Shown here in pieces: positions 48,440 through 60,145 of a stretch of 64,000 bases of DNA. The DNA is from Varanus komodoensis. Lineage: Eukaryota > Chordata > Lepidosauria > Squamata > Varanidae. The DNA lies in assembly GCF_004798865.1 (NCBI RefSeq), contig NW_025335854.1:6387288-6451287 (forward strand), in the 5' to 3' direction. A program made the translations under genes and the position numbers. Positions within the stretch are counted from its first letter, which is position 1. Every line of letters starts with the position of its first letter. The notes beneath the pieces are model-generated. The model did not search any database. It was not told the origin of the DNA and was given only the letters and a program-made list of their open reading frames with translations.

Positions 48440-48692
48440 CAGGTGGTAGATCCCCTTTTCCCATGGGGAAAGACCTTTTTATTTAAGCGGCATTTTAACT
48501 GTTAATATTATTGGATTTTATCTGGCCAGGGCGGCTTATTTTATATTGTATTTTTGTTTTTTTAATCTAATGTTTATATTTTTTAATGTAAGATTATAAT
48601 TATTTTAATTTATTGTTGTAAGCCGCCCCGAGGCTTCGGCGAATGGGGCGGCATAAAAATGTTTTAATAAATAATAAAAATAAATAAATAAA
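48440..48692 (+). repeat. L2-type 3' untranslated end
   Basis: It contains TATTTAAGCGGCATTTTAAC, then GTAAGCCGCCCCGAGGCTTC and GGCGAATGGGGCGGCATAAA with an (AATA)n tail. Confidence 0.75.
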
Positions 48693-51600
48693 ATGTGAAA
48701 AAAATCCGGGTGTCGCTGCTGCCATTTTCCCCAAAGGTCCTTCAGGAAAGGCACTCAATCCATCATTTCAGTATTTCAAACTACATAATGTAAATCATGA
48801 GTCTGTCAGGCTTTTTAAAAATGGACTGCAGAAGGAGGCCGCATGGACAAACCAAGGGGTACAGACTTTTTGGCCCTGGATGAGCCAGTGCTGTGCAAAC
48901 ACAAGGTTGCACTGATGTAGGCAGCACAATGTGTGAGCAAGCTGTGTGTGTGCACACATGTGAATTTATTTTAAAATATTATTCCTTTTAAGCCCATCTC
49001 ATGCCTTCTGGAACAGATGGAGCGACTGATGTTGGGAGGTATCTAGGCCAGGATTTCAGATACGCTAACTCACGATTTGTTTCAAATTGTGGATGTTTAT
49101 ACATGGCAGGGGAAGTTACTTCAGTACAGAAAGGCACACAAATAAACCTAACGCAGGTTGAAGGGACGTAACTATTTTTCGCTTTCTCATTGCATGCACT
49201 GGCACACGGTTATAGCAAATGGTGAATGTCCAGCTCTGGGAAAGCCAGCAGCTTCTTTCTGCAAAGTACATAATTTGTGCAAAGTGAGTGAAGCCCACAA
49301 CTCACATGTGTGGAAATAGGACTGCACACAATCTCGCTCCGTGCCAGATCGTGGCATGAACGTGCAGCACGAGGCAGCCTCCGGGTGGAGAGCAAGTGAG
49401 CCCGAGAGTTGCACTGAGGAAATCCGACCGATTCCCACCACGGGACCAGGTTTCTCACCCCCTCCCCCCAATTCTGAAACAGACAAAATGCTCTGTCTTT
49501 ATGGCTGGTGAGGTGGTGACTCTGCATGGAAAGGCCTGGATCATCTCACGAGCCTGAGCTTCTCCACCTCTCTTGTGAAACTAAACTGGATAGTCCCATG
49601 GGTGGTGTGCTAACGGCTTGGAAGAAGTCAAACAAGGACGTGGGACAAGGATGGCCCACCCAGAAGCGCCACCTTCGTGACGGCCTTCTCCAGCAGCCCA
49701 TTAATGTCATGCATATGGCAGGGTGAGTTTCCAACACCAAGGTGCTCGATAAAGTTACAACCAGCGTACCAGGAGCTCCTCCCGGCCCCTCTTGTAGCTC
49801 AGCTGCTGTGTGTGTTGGGATGATTCAAAACTATCTCTTAACACAATATAATCAGCTCTGCAGCATCCACACGTCACGGCCTTCGTGAACGTAATGAGTC
49901 AACCCACGCTGGAAATGTACTAGATCAAGCATTTGGGCACAATAACTAGAATCAAGGCCAGTATCACCCTCATCCAACGCTCCAGAAGTCCTCAGGGGAA
50001 CTCACCCAAACTCAACATTCTCTGGGTAAATGCCTGCACAGTCACAATGGGGGAAATTTAAAATAGTTAGCCCTTGAAGCGGGTGGGAGACACATTTTAC
50101 TGATCTGGTATTGGGATCAGATGGTTTTAAAATATGCAGAAATTTTAGCCCTAACATTAACAAAGGTGGAAATGGGATTCGGCTGATGGCGGTTCCGTGC
50201 TATCTCCGGTCGTGGGAACTGTTGCATGTCTCCTCTCTTAATTCACAAGGACTAAGTGTGAGGTCCAGCACTGATGTGCAGAGGCATCGTGGCAGACATT
50301 GAGATGGAAAATGTTCCCTAAATTTAAAGATAATCCATTCTCAGTCCTGTCAAATACGAATTTACATTGCCCGTCAAGCAGAAAATACTAGCAAGTATTA
50401 CCTGCCAAGGCTGCCAATCAAATATCATTGGGTGTCAGTTGATGTGCAATTGGAACTCTGCTCACTCGGCATTGACAGCAGGACCTCCTTCCTCTTCTCC
50501 CCCTCGCAAGCGCCCAGATCGGCTCTGCATGGTCCCCCAAGCCCTTGACACACAGGTGGCTGCAGAGGGGAAGGGGAACACCCTCCAGCTAGTTGGGCTG
50601 ATGGGTGGGCACAGCTGTATAAAGCTCTAAATACACACACATCTAGGGAATGTGCAGCATCCAGTTGGGCAAATAATCCCAAAGAGATCGTTGGGAAGTA
50701 AACTGGCATCAGCTTTCCCACAAACACTTTGCTGAACCCCGATGTCGCTTGAGCCTTGAACCCAGTGCGGGATGGAGGCATGTAAGAGCAGGACCCATTG
50801 CTGCTTGGGCTGGGAAGGAAGTCCGTTTGCCTGCCTCTAGTCTGGGTGTCGGAGAAAGCAGCTGAGGTCCACCATGGGCTACACCGAGGCAGCTGGAAAG
50901 CCCTGGAAGCCACACGCTGCCTCCAGGCTTCCTTTGGTGTCGCCCTAATGCATGCTCATTTACAACCACGCTTGAAAGGGTCCATGAAGGTGGAATGCAA
51001 CTTCCGCACTGCTTGGCAATGCCCAGGGCAGGAGAACACAGTCTGGCTCCTTTTCTGTCCCCCCCTCACACTTAGAGAGACAAGGCTTCTCTCCTCTGCT
51101 CAGGGATCAAAAGGAAGACCGTTCCCGACCTGGCCAAAACGACCAGCAAGTCAGGCTTAGCAGCACAACCAGAGAGCTGGCGTGCCATCTCCTTGGACGC
51201 TTCAGCCCTGGCAAGTCCAACAGCAGCTTCTCTTACCAGGCATATTGGCTGGGAAATGAGGAGCCCTTGCTAAAATCTGGGATTTCGTCCCCAGAGAACC
51301 ACTGTTCCAGATCTCCGCAGAAGACGGCCAGATTATGGTTGGGGCAAAACCCAGTGGAATCCCTCCCTCCAGAATCCACGGACTTCTCCTGTGCTTGGCC
51401 CAGTCTTGAAAAGCAGACCCAACCAAGAGGAAGTCCATGACAGTCATGGAATGAAGGCCGCACGACTGGCAACCTTCTCCTCCATTAGGCGTGACAGCAG
51501 AGAACCTGCAGGAGTGGACTGTAGAACCTGCCCAGCATGTGGGGACTGATTCCCACAAGTGTCCCATGGACCGTGGGTGCACACGCCAGGAACTCGATCT

Positions 51601-51889
51601 CAGGGCTGCAACAAAACAGACCAGAGTCCGCGGAGCCGAGCAGAGATTCTTGTGCTTGTATTCTTTACTATGCCGTTCAGCCGTTCACACAGGAATACAC
51701 TTTCCCTTCTTTCCTCTCTCCTTGTCAGCCCTCCGAGACTTATTTCTACTGGCTATATATGGGCTTTGTGGACCTGCAGATAGGAGGATGGCTTTCAGGG
51801 ATTTCCTTGCTCCCTCTAGTTTTGCGATCCTTGGTATTGCCATTTACACAAGACTTTCCCATTCTAAGTCCATGCCGTACAATCGAATC

Positions 51890-52030
51890 ACACAGGAATG
51901 CAGGGAGCTGCCTTCTGCCAAGTCCTCCACAGGTCCCTCTAGCCCAGTATAGCATGCGCTGACGGACAGCAACTCCTCAGTCCCTCAGACAGGTGTATTT
52001 CCTGGCTCCCTCCAGAGATGCCACGAACTG
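51890..52030. repeat. Dispersed repeat common in squamates, family not assigned
   Basis: GGGAGCTGCCTTCTGCCAAG, GGTCCCTCTAGCCCAGTATA and CCCTCCAGAGATGCCACGAA follow the order of a repeat that I associate with lizard genomes. Confidence 0.5.
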
Positions 52031-52309
52031 AATCATGGAGCCTTTCGCAGGCAAACCCAAATAAAACCAACCATTCAGAGACAAAAGACTGGCATCAACA
52101 TTCAGTAGCAACGGTAAGGCAAAGCCAAGCCAGCCAGCACATCCTGGGGAAGGCTCTCTCCCACAGCCAGTGAGAAGGTGCTACAGGCTGGGCTTCCCCA
52201 GCTGTGGTGTTCCAGGGAGGCGGTTCAGCCACCGCGGAGGCCCTGCAGCCCCACCTCTCCCACCTCTGGGAAGACGCTCCGAGCCCAGCCCAGCCCAGCC
52301 CAGCCCGGC

Positions 52310-52315
52310 ACTTAC
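52310..52315 (-). other. U2-type 5' splice donor of the candidate upstream exon
   Basis: The minus strand reads TGGGA/GTAAGT. Positions +1 to +6 match the donor consensus fully, while the last exon bases (GGA) are less typical. If used, the exon ends in phase 2. If not used, the frame meets TAA within the donor itself. Confidence 0.6.
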
Positions 52316-52793
52316 TCCCATTCCTTCCGTCTCGCCTGCGGTGTGCTCTGCATCTTATGAGCTTCATGCGCCTTGATGATATCCCGCTGCTCGATCAGGC
52401 CCCCTCGCCGGCGCTTGATGACCTCGGGACTCACGGGGATGAGCTGGCTCTGCCCCACGTTGAACGTGCTGCCTCCGTCCAGGCCCAGGCTGGAGCCTCT
52501 CTCCTGCGACTGCAGCTCGCAGAGGGCGTCGACGCTGGTGGTGCGCGAGACGAGGGCGTCTGTCAAGGCCTCCGGCTCCAGCAGGCTGCAGGACTGGGCG
52601 GGCTGCAGGAGGCCCAGCCGGTGCTTCCGCCAGGCCTCCTCCTCCGGCAGGGCCAGCACGTACCTCTGGGCATCGCTGTCCAGCTCAGCGGCTCCGCCAG
52701 CATGGAAAGAGCCTGCCTCGGAGAGCATGTGAGCGCTGAGGGAGCACGTGCCAAGGCTGAGCATCATGAGCGGCGGTGCAGCGCATCACTCTC
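52316..52793 (-). CDS. CACNA1E: Candidate upstream coding exon, probably an alternative N-terminal exon of CACNA1E
   Basis: The exon-like block is bounded by a strong acceptor (pyrimidine-rich, ending CTCCTCCAG; AG at 52,795-52,794) and a GTAAGT donor (52,315-52,310). Coding would start at ATG 52,767 (or the adjacent ATG at 52,764), after an in-frame TGA at 52,788-52,786. It gives 150 codons plus GA. The protein is soluble and acidic at first (AELDSDAQRYVLALPEEEAW), with a Ser/Leu-rich middle (TTSVDALCELQSQERGSS). A basic, probably helical end follows (EVIKRRRGGLIEQRDIIKAH, then STPQARRKEW). There is no signal peptide or membrane segment. Its phase-2 end joins in frame to the acceptor before MARFGEA: GA plus G makes Glu, then the classical Met. 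Without splicing, TAA follows directly. I do not recognise the protein family. A separate gene is possible; KIAA1614 and IER5 are the nearby human genes I considered, and IER5 does not match. Confidence 0.55.
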
Positions 52794-52929
52794 CTGGAGG
52801 AGGCAAAGAGGGGAGGCCGCGTTACCCACCGGCTCCTTCCTGGGGCCGCTTTCACAGCAGGGGCAGAGTCAGGCTGCACACAGGCTGTGACCACGTTACA
52901 TGTTTTCTTTCTGTAAATACACCCAGTGC

Positions 52930-53252
52930 ACTGAATAACTGGGAACCATGGCCTCTTTTCCCCTGCAGAGGAAGGCAGGACGTGTTCCAATGGAGCAAAG
53001 TTCTGGGAACCAAGGTTCCATTTGGATGCCAGGAAGCACTTCCTGACAGTCAGGACCCCAAAGGTGTGGATTGGGCTTCCACAGGAGGTGACTGAGGTCC
53101 CATCGGTGCGGGTGTTCAAGGATAGGCTGGACATGCACATGGCAGGCATGTCATGAGTGGAGCTGGATGGAGCCGGGGGTCAGACTAGATGGCCCAGGAG
53201 ACCCCTTCTGGCTCGCTCTGTTTCTGTGTTTCTGCATTTCTGTGTTTCTATG
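52930..53252 (+). repeat. CR1 LINE 3' end
   Basis: It contains TGGATGCCAGGAAGCACTTC, GGGCTTCCACAGGAGGTGAC, TTCAAGGATAGGCTGGACAT and GTCAGACTAGATGGCCCAGG, and ends in a TTTCTGTGTTTCTATG tail. It lies just upstream of the candidate exon's acceptor, in the opposite orientation to that exon. Confidence 0.9.
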
Positions 53253-55509
53253 AATCAAGGTGCTGGTTGGTTAAACCACTGCCAAGAGAAATGGGTCCAT
53301 GCCTGCTGAGGTGCCCTGTGGCCTGAGCTCCAGGCCAGGATTGTGCACGCCCATCTCCTGCACACATTTCTGTGGTGCAGCTCATGCATGGCAGGATGAG
53401 GCCCTGGGATGAGGCTCCCTTTCGAAGCTCTGGAAGGGTACAGTCATCTGTGCAAGCCTTACCAAGCCAGCTGGACCAAGGGAACATTCCCACTACCATA
53501 AGAAGCCGAAGCTCATGAGAGTTACTCAGATCTCCTGGGCTGAGCCCTTCCCGTGACTGTGCCAGCAATCCCCATATCCTGGAAGAGGAGGGTCATGGGA
53601 ATGAAGTCTCCTCTCATGTCGCTTTGCACTTCCTGGTGCACTCTGTGCTAAGTGGAATTATGAGCTGCCCAGAGGTGTCGTGGCACAACTGGAAGGCATA
53701 CAAATCTTTTTTTTAAATGGCCGAGCCATTGGGCAGGGGACCTTTTGCTGGCACATGTTTCCAAACAGTTCCATGTCCTCCCACCTCTCTCACACCCATC
53801 ATTTTCACAGTACACAGTACACAGATACACTTAATGCCATCAGCTTGAGCTCAGGAAAGCTTGTGTAGCATTAAATGTGTTCATCTTTAAGATGCTGCAG
53901 GTTTCTGTTGGAATTTGCTGCAAGAGCCCAGCCAGCCAGGCTACCTTTAGAAATAAATCATTTTGAGCACACCAGAAGCCAACTGTCTTTGGAGCCAGAT
54001 GCTTCCATGCTCCTGACTCAACAGTGGCTTCACCGGCAACTGCTGGACCGGAAGGGCAGGCCTGAGCTAGCATTGCAGGAGGGATTATAAGAGGTGAGCA
54101 GGGGGCAGGGGGGCAGGTCTGGAGCAGCCCCCTTCCCCCTCCTGACGGGATTTCTGTCTAGACAGAAGAGACTGCACGACTGCAGCACCAGAACTGGGTC
54201 TGCTGATCCAGGGTATATGACACAGGTAACAATCCAACGAGGTTGCTTAATCATAAGACCCTAAGATCAGGCTGATCACGGACTGCATCCAGCCAGCAGT
54301 CGTTTGCTGAAAGGAAGGCCACAAGAGAGATGTGGATGAGATGGCATCTCCCACGCACTTAATCCCGTTTTCAGACCATCCAAGCTGGTGACCCTCACTC
54401 CCTTATGTGGTAGCACATGAAATCTTTCGGGAGAAAAAAAAAATGGTATGCCAATATCTTTTGCTAGGTGCCTCCTTGCTGGTGATGGATTGCTTAGGCA
54501 ATAAGTTCCACGGGAGCTTATGCCAAGCAGAATGGAAAGGTCGTATATTCTCATGCACAAAGGAAGTTGCTCATTCAGATGTAGTGCCTATAATTCCTTC
54601 CAGTTAGAAGTGCCTGCAGCTTTCGCTTATCTGGAGGAAAGGATACTTACCGAAGAAACAGCTTTAATATGGATGAGTAGCAGAAATCACTTCATGGATT
54701 CAGGAACCAGCATAGGGTTTTTTACGTGGCTCGGGGATGAAACCAGGTGAAATGTGGTGATCTGTGATAAAAACAAAACAGAGCAAAACTGCAGGTGTTA
54801 CCCCTCCAAAATATGTTTCATTAAGTTTGCATTTTACACCTACAATAATAACAAATTTCACACTAACATCCAATCGCAACCAATATATACTGTGGAGATT
54901 AAAAGAGCATCATTAAACTGTTGATCCAATACGTTCGTGAGTTAGGTATGTAACCTCTAATTCTTTCAAGGAACCTCTGGATTAAAAACAGTGATGGATC
55001 AAGTCTGGGGCGAAGGATATCAGTGGTTGTGGAGAGAGTAAGAGAATTAATCCTTTCTCATATGCCATTTTTCCAGCTGGAGGACCTGTATCAGTCCCCA
55101 TATGGGTCCATCTCCCATGGGTCTAACAGCCATTCTGGGAGTGGATTCCGATTGGGAAAACACCATGCGCTTCCTCACCACCTCCCCCAGCCCCTGTGAC
55201 CCTTGCTGGATTTGGACTGCAGCTGAATTAAACCCTTTAGAAGGTAAAATCAGCAGAATCTTATCACAGATTTATGCATCCAAAGACACAAAGCTATTGA
55301 TCAGACAATCACAGGTGATTAAGATTTCCTGGGAGAGTTCTGATAAATTATCTTTCCAGCCTGTTGTTGCTACTTTGAATGTTGTTAATGCCCCTCCCTC
55401 CCCCCACCTACCAACCCATTGTTTTGTCTACACTGCATTCAATAGTAAGAGCTCCATTGTGCTTAACTACGGAAACTTCCCTTTGGAATGCCATGCCTAT
55501 TAAAGCTTG

Positions 55510-55755
55510 AAGCTGTTGGAAACTGGAGAGTGGGGTGGAAATCAACAAGCTAGAAGCTTCAACGACAGTGAATATGGAGACATTTTCTCACTCTGTCATA
55601 GTGCTAGAACCCAGGGCTGGGCTGATCTGTGGGAGATTCAAGACAGATAAAAGGAATTGTTTCTTCATGCAATGCATAGTTAAAACTATGGAAGTCACTA
55701 CCACTTGCGTACTGCTGGCCTTCAGTTTGGATGGCTCTGGAAGAGGAAAATGATG
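55510..55755 (+). repeat. CR1 LINE fragment
   Basis: It contains GATAAAAGGAATTGTTTCTT, CATGCAATGCATAGTTAAAA and CAGTTTGGATGGCTCTGGAA. Truncated at both ends. Confidence 0.7.
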
Positions 55756-55774
55756 ATGATAACAATGATGGATT

Positions 55775-56220
55775 GGTTGATTTTGATTTTTTATACACTG
55801 CCCCATTCCCATGGGTTCTGGGCAGTTTACAAGAGATTAACACGGACACTGATTAAAATTTGACTAGAAACACACATATTAGATAAAACTAGTCCAGAAC
55901 CCAGTCTGGGAAGCCTGTCAGAAGAGACATGTCTTTAATTCCCTGTTGAAGATAACAGACTAGGAGCTCTGAAGCGTCTCTCCCACTAGGCCAATCCACA
56001 GCCACTGAGGAAGTCCGCTGGGTAGCTGGCATTACTCTTGCAGAATCAAACTTCGGAAGATCATCCTCAGAGGACCCTGGCGGGTGAGGCGGAATATATG
56101 AGCAAAGGCACTTCTGAAGCTATTTCGGACCCGAGCCAAGAAGGGCTTCCAAGGTAATTGCCAACACCTTGTATTGTGTCCAGGAACATATTGGCAGCCA
56201 GTGCAGAGACATTGATATTG
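55775..56220 (-). repeat. LINE 3' fragment (L2-like), reversed
   Basis: GATTTTTTATACACTGCCCC at one end and ATTGCCAACACCTTGTATTG, TATTGGCAGCCAGTGCAGAG at the other match the general layout of reversed squamate L2 elements, as at 13.1-13.9 kb. Confidence 0.55.
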
Positions 56221-56221
56221 G

Positions 56222-56458
56222 TGATGATTACATTGCATTTCTATCCTGCCATCTTTCCTCTTGTGAGGAATCCAAGGCAGCTTCCATAGCTCCGCTTTGT
56301 GCTCATGGCAGCAACCTTGGGAGGTAGGTCAGGCTGGGGGAGTGGCTGGCCCACAGTCACCCAGTGAGCTTCGTGGGCAAACTGGGACTCGAACCTGGAT
56401 CTTCCCGGTCCCCTAGCCAGGACTCTTACCCTCACAGCACACTGGCTCTCGGCTGGAC
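56222..56458 (-). repeat. Sauria SINE, near full length
   Basis: The reversed body has ACCTTGGGAGGTAGGTCAGG, then GGCCCACAGTCACCCAGTGA and ACTGGGACTCGAACCTGGAT, and ends at AGCACACTGGCTCTCG. It lies between two L2-like pieces. Confidence 0.8.
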
Positions 56459-56464
56459 AAAATG

Positions 56465-58485
56465 GTGGAAGAGAGTCCTTTCAACAACAGCAAGGTCTGA
56501 TTACTGTGCTTGCAGAGGGGCTGCGGCCCTGCTAGTTCCTTTGGACATCCGAGATTCTCTTTTCGATATCATCAACCAGGAAATCCTTCTGAACAGACTG
56601 TCTCGGTTGGGAATTGGAAGCACTGTGCTGCAGCAGTTCTGGTCCTACTTGGATAGCCGACTCCAGATGGTGCTGAGGGCTATTCCTCTGTGCCTGGCTT
56701 GGCAGCAGTGCTATGCACCCGGAGGGCGCAGTTTTATCCCCCTTGAGGTTTAACACCTACTTGAAACTGCTGGGGGAAGTTATCCAGGGGTGTGGGCTAA
56801 GGAGTGTTGAGGAAAATCAGATAAATCCTGGGAGGAAAAGGTTGCTTACATGTGCCTTTGTGTTATAAAATCAAACCTGCACTCCTTTCTCAGAAAGCAG
56901 CAGAATTCCAAGCCAGGTTATTGTTTGGCATTGCTGTTCCTTTAAAGAAGATGGAATTCTTACCTGGACTGAGAAGTGGCTGGAGGCTAACATTATTAGT
57001 GAGGAAATCCCACAAGGGTTCCCATTTGTTTCTGAATGGACCCACCTAAGCATCTAGTCCCACAGAGGCAAGCCCCTGCGGAGTGTGGTTGTCACACCAG
57101 ATTTCCTGATTGTTCCTCCATCAGACACATTTGCATGTTTAGACAGACAGACCTGGCCGACCTGAACTATCAAGAATTTGCTGGACTGACCTATCAATAC
57201 AGCAATGTTTTCCATACTATTGTTACCAGTGTTTCTGATACATTTAAAACATTTTGTCATGCCTAAAGACATCAGGATGCTATTGTGCTAAGATTATCTG
57301 GAAACTGAACACTCTGTATTGGTGTGTGTGACTAGCAGGTTCTAAAAGTGTCGGCACATGGGCTGTGATTTTGTAGTTGGCGGTGAGCACCACCACCCGG
57401 GAGCCCACAGGCTGTCGTAAGGAACTGCAGGGGGCCTGGGTGATCTTTCCATGAAACTGCTGAGGTCCAAGGCGAAAGGGGTCTTTCCTGACTGAACCTG
57501 GTTGTCCTTGATGCAGCTGCCATCGAGGCTTTCCCAATAGGGAGGTCACACTCAGTCCTACGCATCTCTTCTTTTCATCAAATCCAGGTGAGGCAGTGGC
57601 TTGAAACAATGCCAGGGGACGCTAGTGGATTGGTGAAGTCCCCTGAACTTAAACTCAGTCCAGAGAAAATGGAGGCAGGGTTGTTGGATGGTTTGCCTGC
57701 GGATGTGAGTGATGCACCGCTGGTCCTGGAGGGGCTGCGCTTCCCCAAAGGGGTCCAGTTGGTAATTCCAGGGTGAAGCTTGATCCCACACCTTTCACTA
57801 GAGGCACAAGGAGACTTGGTGGAAGAGAGGCCCTTTCGGCAGCTTCGACGGATGTACCAACCACATCCTTATCTGGACAGGAATAGCCTAACTATAATTA
57901 CCCGTGCTCTCAGTGGGAATGCTGCAAAATGGTCTTGAAATTTCAGCTGGTCAAAAATAGCTTGTTAATGGGAACCGGCCAACGCAAGTATATTAGGTTA
58001 GTACGTTACCATCTGCACTGGCTGCCACTCTTTCAGGGCCTGATTCAACCAGCTTGGGCCCCGAATCCGTGAAGAGGACCGTCTCTTCCCATATAAACCT
58101 GCCCAGACCATAAGCTCCCCTCCAGCAATCCTTCTGGGGGCGCCCTTGACAAGACAGGTCAGATGAGTAGCTAACAGGAGAAGGGTCTTTTCTGTTTTGG
58201 TACCCCAACTCTGGAATGAGGCACTTCCATTGCATTCTTTCTGGCACTAAGTAAAGACCTTCTTATTACCCCAGGAATTCTCCCAGGAGTTTTAATTTTG
58301 CACTGTTTTAAATGCCATAATACATCTTAAATCTTTGCACTGGTGCAAAGTTTTACTTTACTATACACTTTTATCTTATGTTGTTTTAATTATTTACATC
58401 TTTGAACTGGTGTTTATGTTTTAAATTGTGCCAACCGTCCAGACAGCTTCAGTTATCGGGTAGCATTAAATGTAATAAATGCATG
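56465..58485 (+). mobile_element. Degraded L2 LINE (reverse transcriptase and 3' end), with intervening DNA
   Basis: Three L2 blocks lie in order. At 56,540-56,810 the translated frame has FDIINQEILLNRLSRLGIGS, with WSYLDSRLQMVLRA after it. At 57,585-57,800 comes the palm region layout (GTGAGGCAGTGGCTTGAAAC at the nucleotide level). At 57,835-58,485 come the C-terminal CTGCACTGGCTGCCACT (LHWLPL) and an AT-rich 3' end. About 760 bases (56,820-57,580) do not look like L2 and may be inserted or decayed. Non-functional. Confidence 0.7.
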
Positions 58486-58599
58486 CATAGGCATTAAATT
58501 GTAATAATGTAATAAATGCATTAAATAGGCATATTTTTCCTCCCATATCAGAGACAGTATGCTTAAGTACACCAGCTATGTGCCTTAGCTCTGTAAGTA

Positions 58600-58897
58600 C
58601 CTCCAAGGCTGCCACAAAGAGGAAGGCCAAGATCTCTTCTCACCGATGCCAGAGCGCAGGACACAGAATAATCAGCTCAGCTGCGACAGCCCAGGTTCAG
58701 GCTGGGCATCAGGAAAGTCTTCCTCATGGTCAGAGCAATACGGTAGTGGGACCAGCTGCCTGGAGGGGTGGTGGACTCTCCCACACTGGAGACATTCATG
58801 AAGAAACTGGGTGGAATGTGGTGTCCTGCAACAGCAGGGGTTGGACCTGATGACCTTCGTGGCCCCTTCCAACTCTCCTATTCTATGATCCCACGAA
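58600..58897 (+). repeat. CR1 LINE 3' end
   Basis: It contains CCAGAGCGCAGGACACAGAA, CAGGCTGGGCATCAGGAAAG, GGTGTCCTGCAACAGCAGGG and CTTCCAACTCTCCTATTCTA. Close relative of the 1.2 kb copy. Confidence 0.88.
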
Positions 58898-59489
58898 CTA
58901 CAAAGAGCTAGGCAGGTGAAGGTCATCTCCACATCTTTGCCCCACAGTTCCCGGCTCTGCTTAGGAGAGCCCACCCTTTAGATCATTCCTTCCAAATCAC
59001 TCATTGCAGGACAGAATAATTTTAATAAAGGAAAATAAAAGGAGCAGTGAGGAGAGGTGCCACTGCCGGGGAATTCCACAGGGGAAAAAGAAGAAAAGCA
59101 AAAAATACCTCCAAGGTCACCAGACTGATTACACACAGCCGCCTGTGAAGGCAAAGTGAGAAAGCTGTAATTGGGAAGATGAAGACAGTTTGGAGGGGGA
59201 CGGAAAGTGGGCCGAGGCTTCAGAAGCCTCTGGAAATGAGGCAAGCGAGGTGGACGAGTGCCGCTAGGCAGGTGCAGAAATGGAGACCTGCCAGCTAGGA
59301 GAGCAGGCGCTGCTTCTCCTGCCACACCTACCCTAGCATTTTGAACCACGTGTGATCCAGTTCCTCTCCCAGGCTCACATCGCTGTGTGAGCAAGCCCTA
59401 GAACAGACCATTGTGCCTCGGCAGGGCTGGCAACAAGGATAAGTCCCCATGCTCTGTCCCCTGGACTGGGCTCTCATGACACAGGAACA

Positions 59490-60145
59490 AGCATAGACAC
59501 ATAGAAACAGAGCGAGTCAGAAGGGTCCTCCTGAGCCATCTAGTCTGACCCCCGGCTCCAGCCAGCTCCACTCACAACATGCCCACCATGTGCCTGTCCA
59601 GCCTATCCTTGAACACCCGCACCGATGGGGCCTCAACCACCTCCCGTGGAAGCCCATTTCATACTCTAGGGGTCCTAACTCTCAGGAAATGCTTCCTGGC
59701 ATCCAAGTGGAACCTTGGCTCCCTGAGCTTTGCTCCATTGGAGTGCGTCCTGCCCTCCTCTGCAGGGGAGAACAGGTCTCTACCCATCTCCGTGTGACAC
59801 CCCCTCACATACCTGCATGTCGCCAACAGATCCCCTCGGAGTCTCCTCCAGGCTGAAGAGACCCAGTTCCCTCAGTCTCGCCTCATACCCCATCCCCTGC
59901 AAACTGGCCACCAACCTTGTGGCCCTACGCTGCACTGACTCCAACCTGGCTACATCCTTCCTGTGAAGAGGAGCCCAGAACTGAGCACAATACTCCAGTT
60001 GCGGGTGCACCAGAGTCGTGTAGAGTAGCAGTAATACCTCTCTTGATCTAGAAGCCATGCTTCTGGCTGTGCAACCCAGGGTGGTGTTTGCCCTCTTGAC
60101 CACCATGTCACCAAACGTGCCTCGGTCATCGTGCTGGGCCAACTC
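59490..60145 (-). mobile_element. CR1 LINE with reverse transcriptase C-terminus and 3' end
   Basis: The minus strand from 60,142 encodes the CR1 reverse transcriptase end: GCTARSMASRSREVLLLLYT, then HPQLEYCAQFWAPLHRKD, SVQRRATRLVASLQGMG and YEARLRELGLFSLEE. Canonical CR1 reads LEYCVQFWAP and RRATKMI here. The 3' part (59,490-59,760) matches the 48.0 and 52.9 kb copies. 5'-truncated, as usual for CR1. Confidence 0.92.

Larger units (their letters stand above)
27894..52315 (-). other. Region upstream of CACNA1E exon 1; intron if the upstream exon is used
   Basis: No convincing protein-coding exon lies between the CpG island and the candidate upstream exon. Outside the listed repeats and candidate regulatory segments I see nothing I can name in 28,560-30,230, 30,320-32,375, 32,460-33,725, 33,910-34,680, 35,105-35,760, 36,080-39,590, 40,345-40,780, 40,905-44,220, 44,800-46,175, 47,440-48,000 and 48,690-51,890. 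If the 52.3 kb donor joins the acceptor before the CACNA1E ATG, this whole stretch is one intron of about 24.4 kb. Confidence 0.6.

Noticed and set aside
52204-52890. 228-codon plus-strand frame opposite the upstream exon
   Set aside because: It arises from GC-rich composition and runs through the CAGCC tandem run. The minus-strand frame has the splice sites and the better protein.
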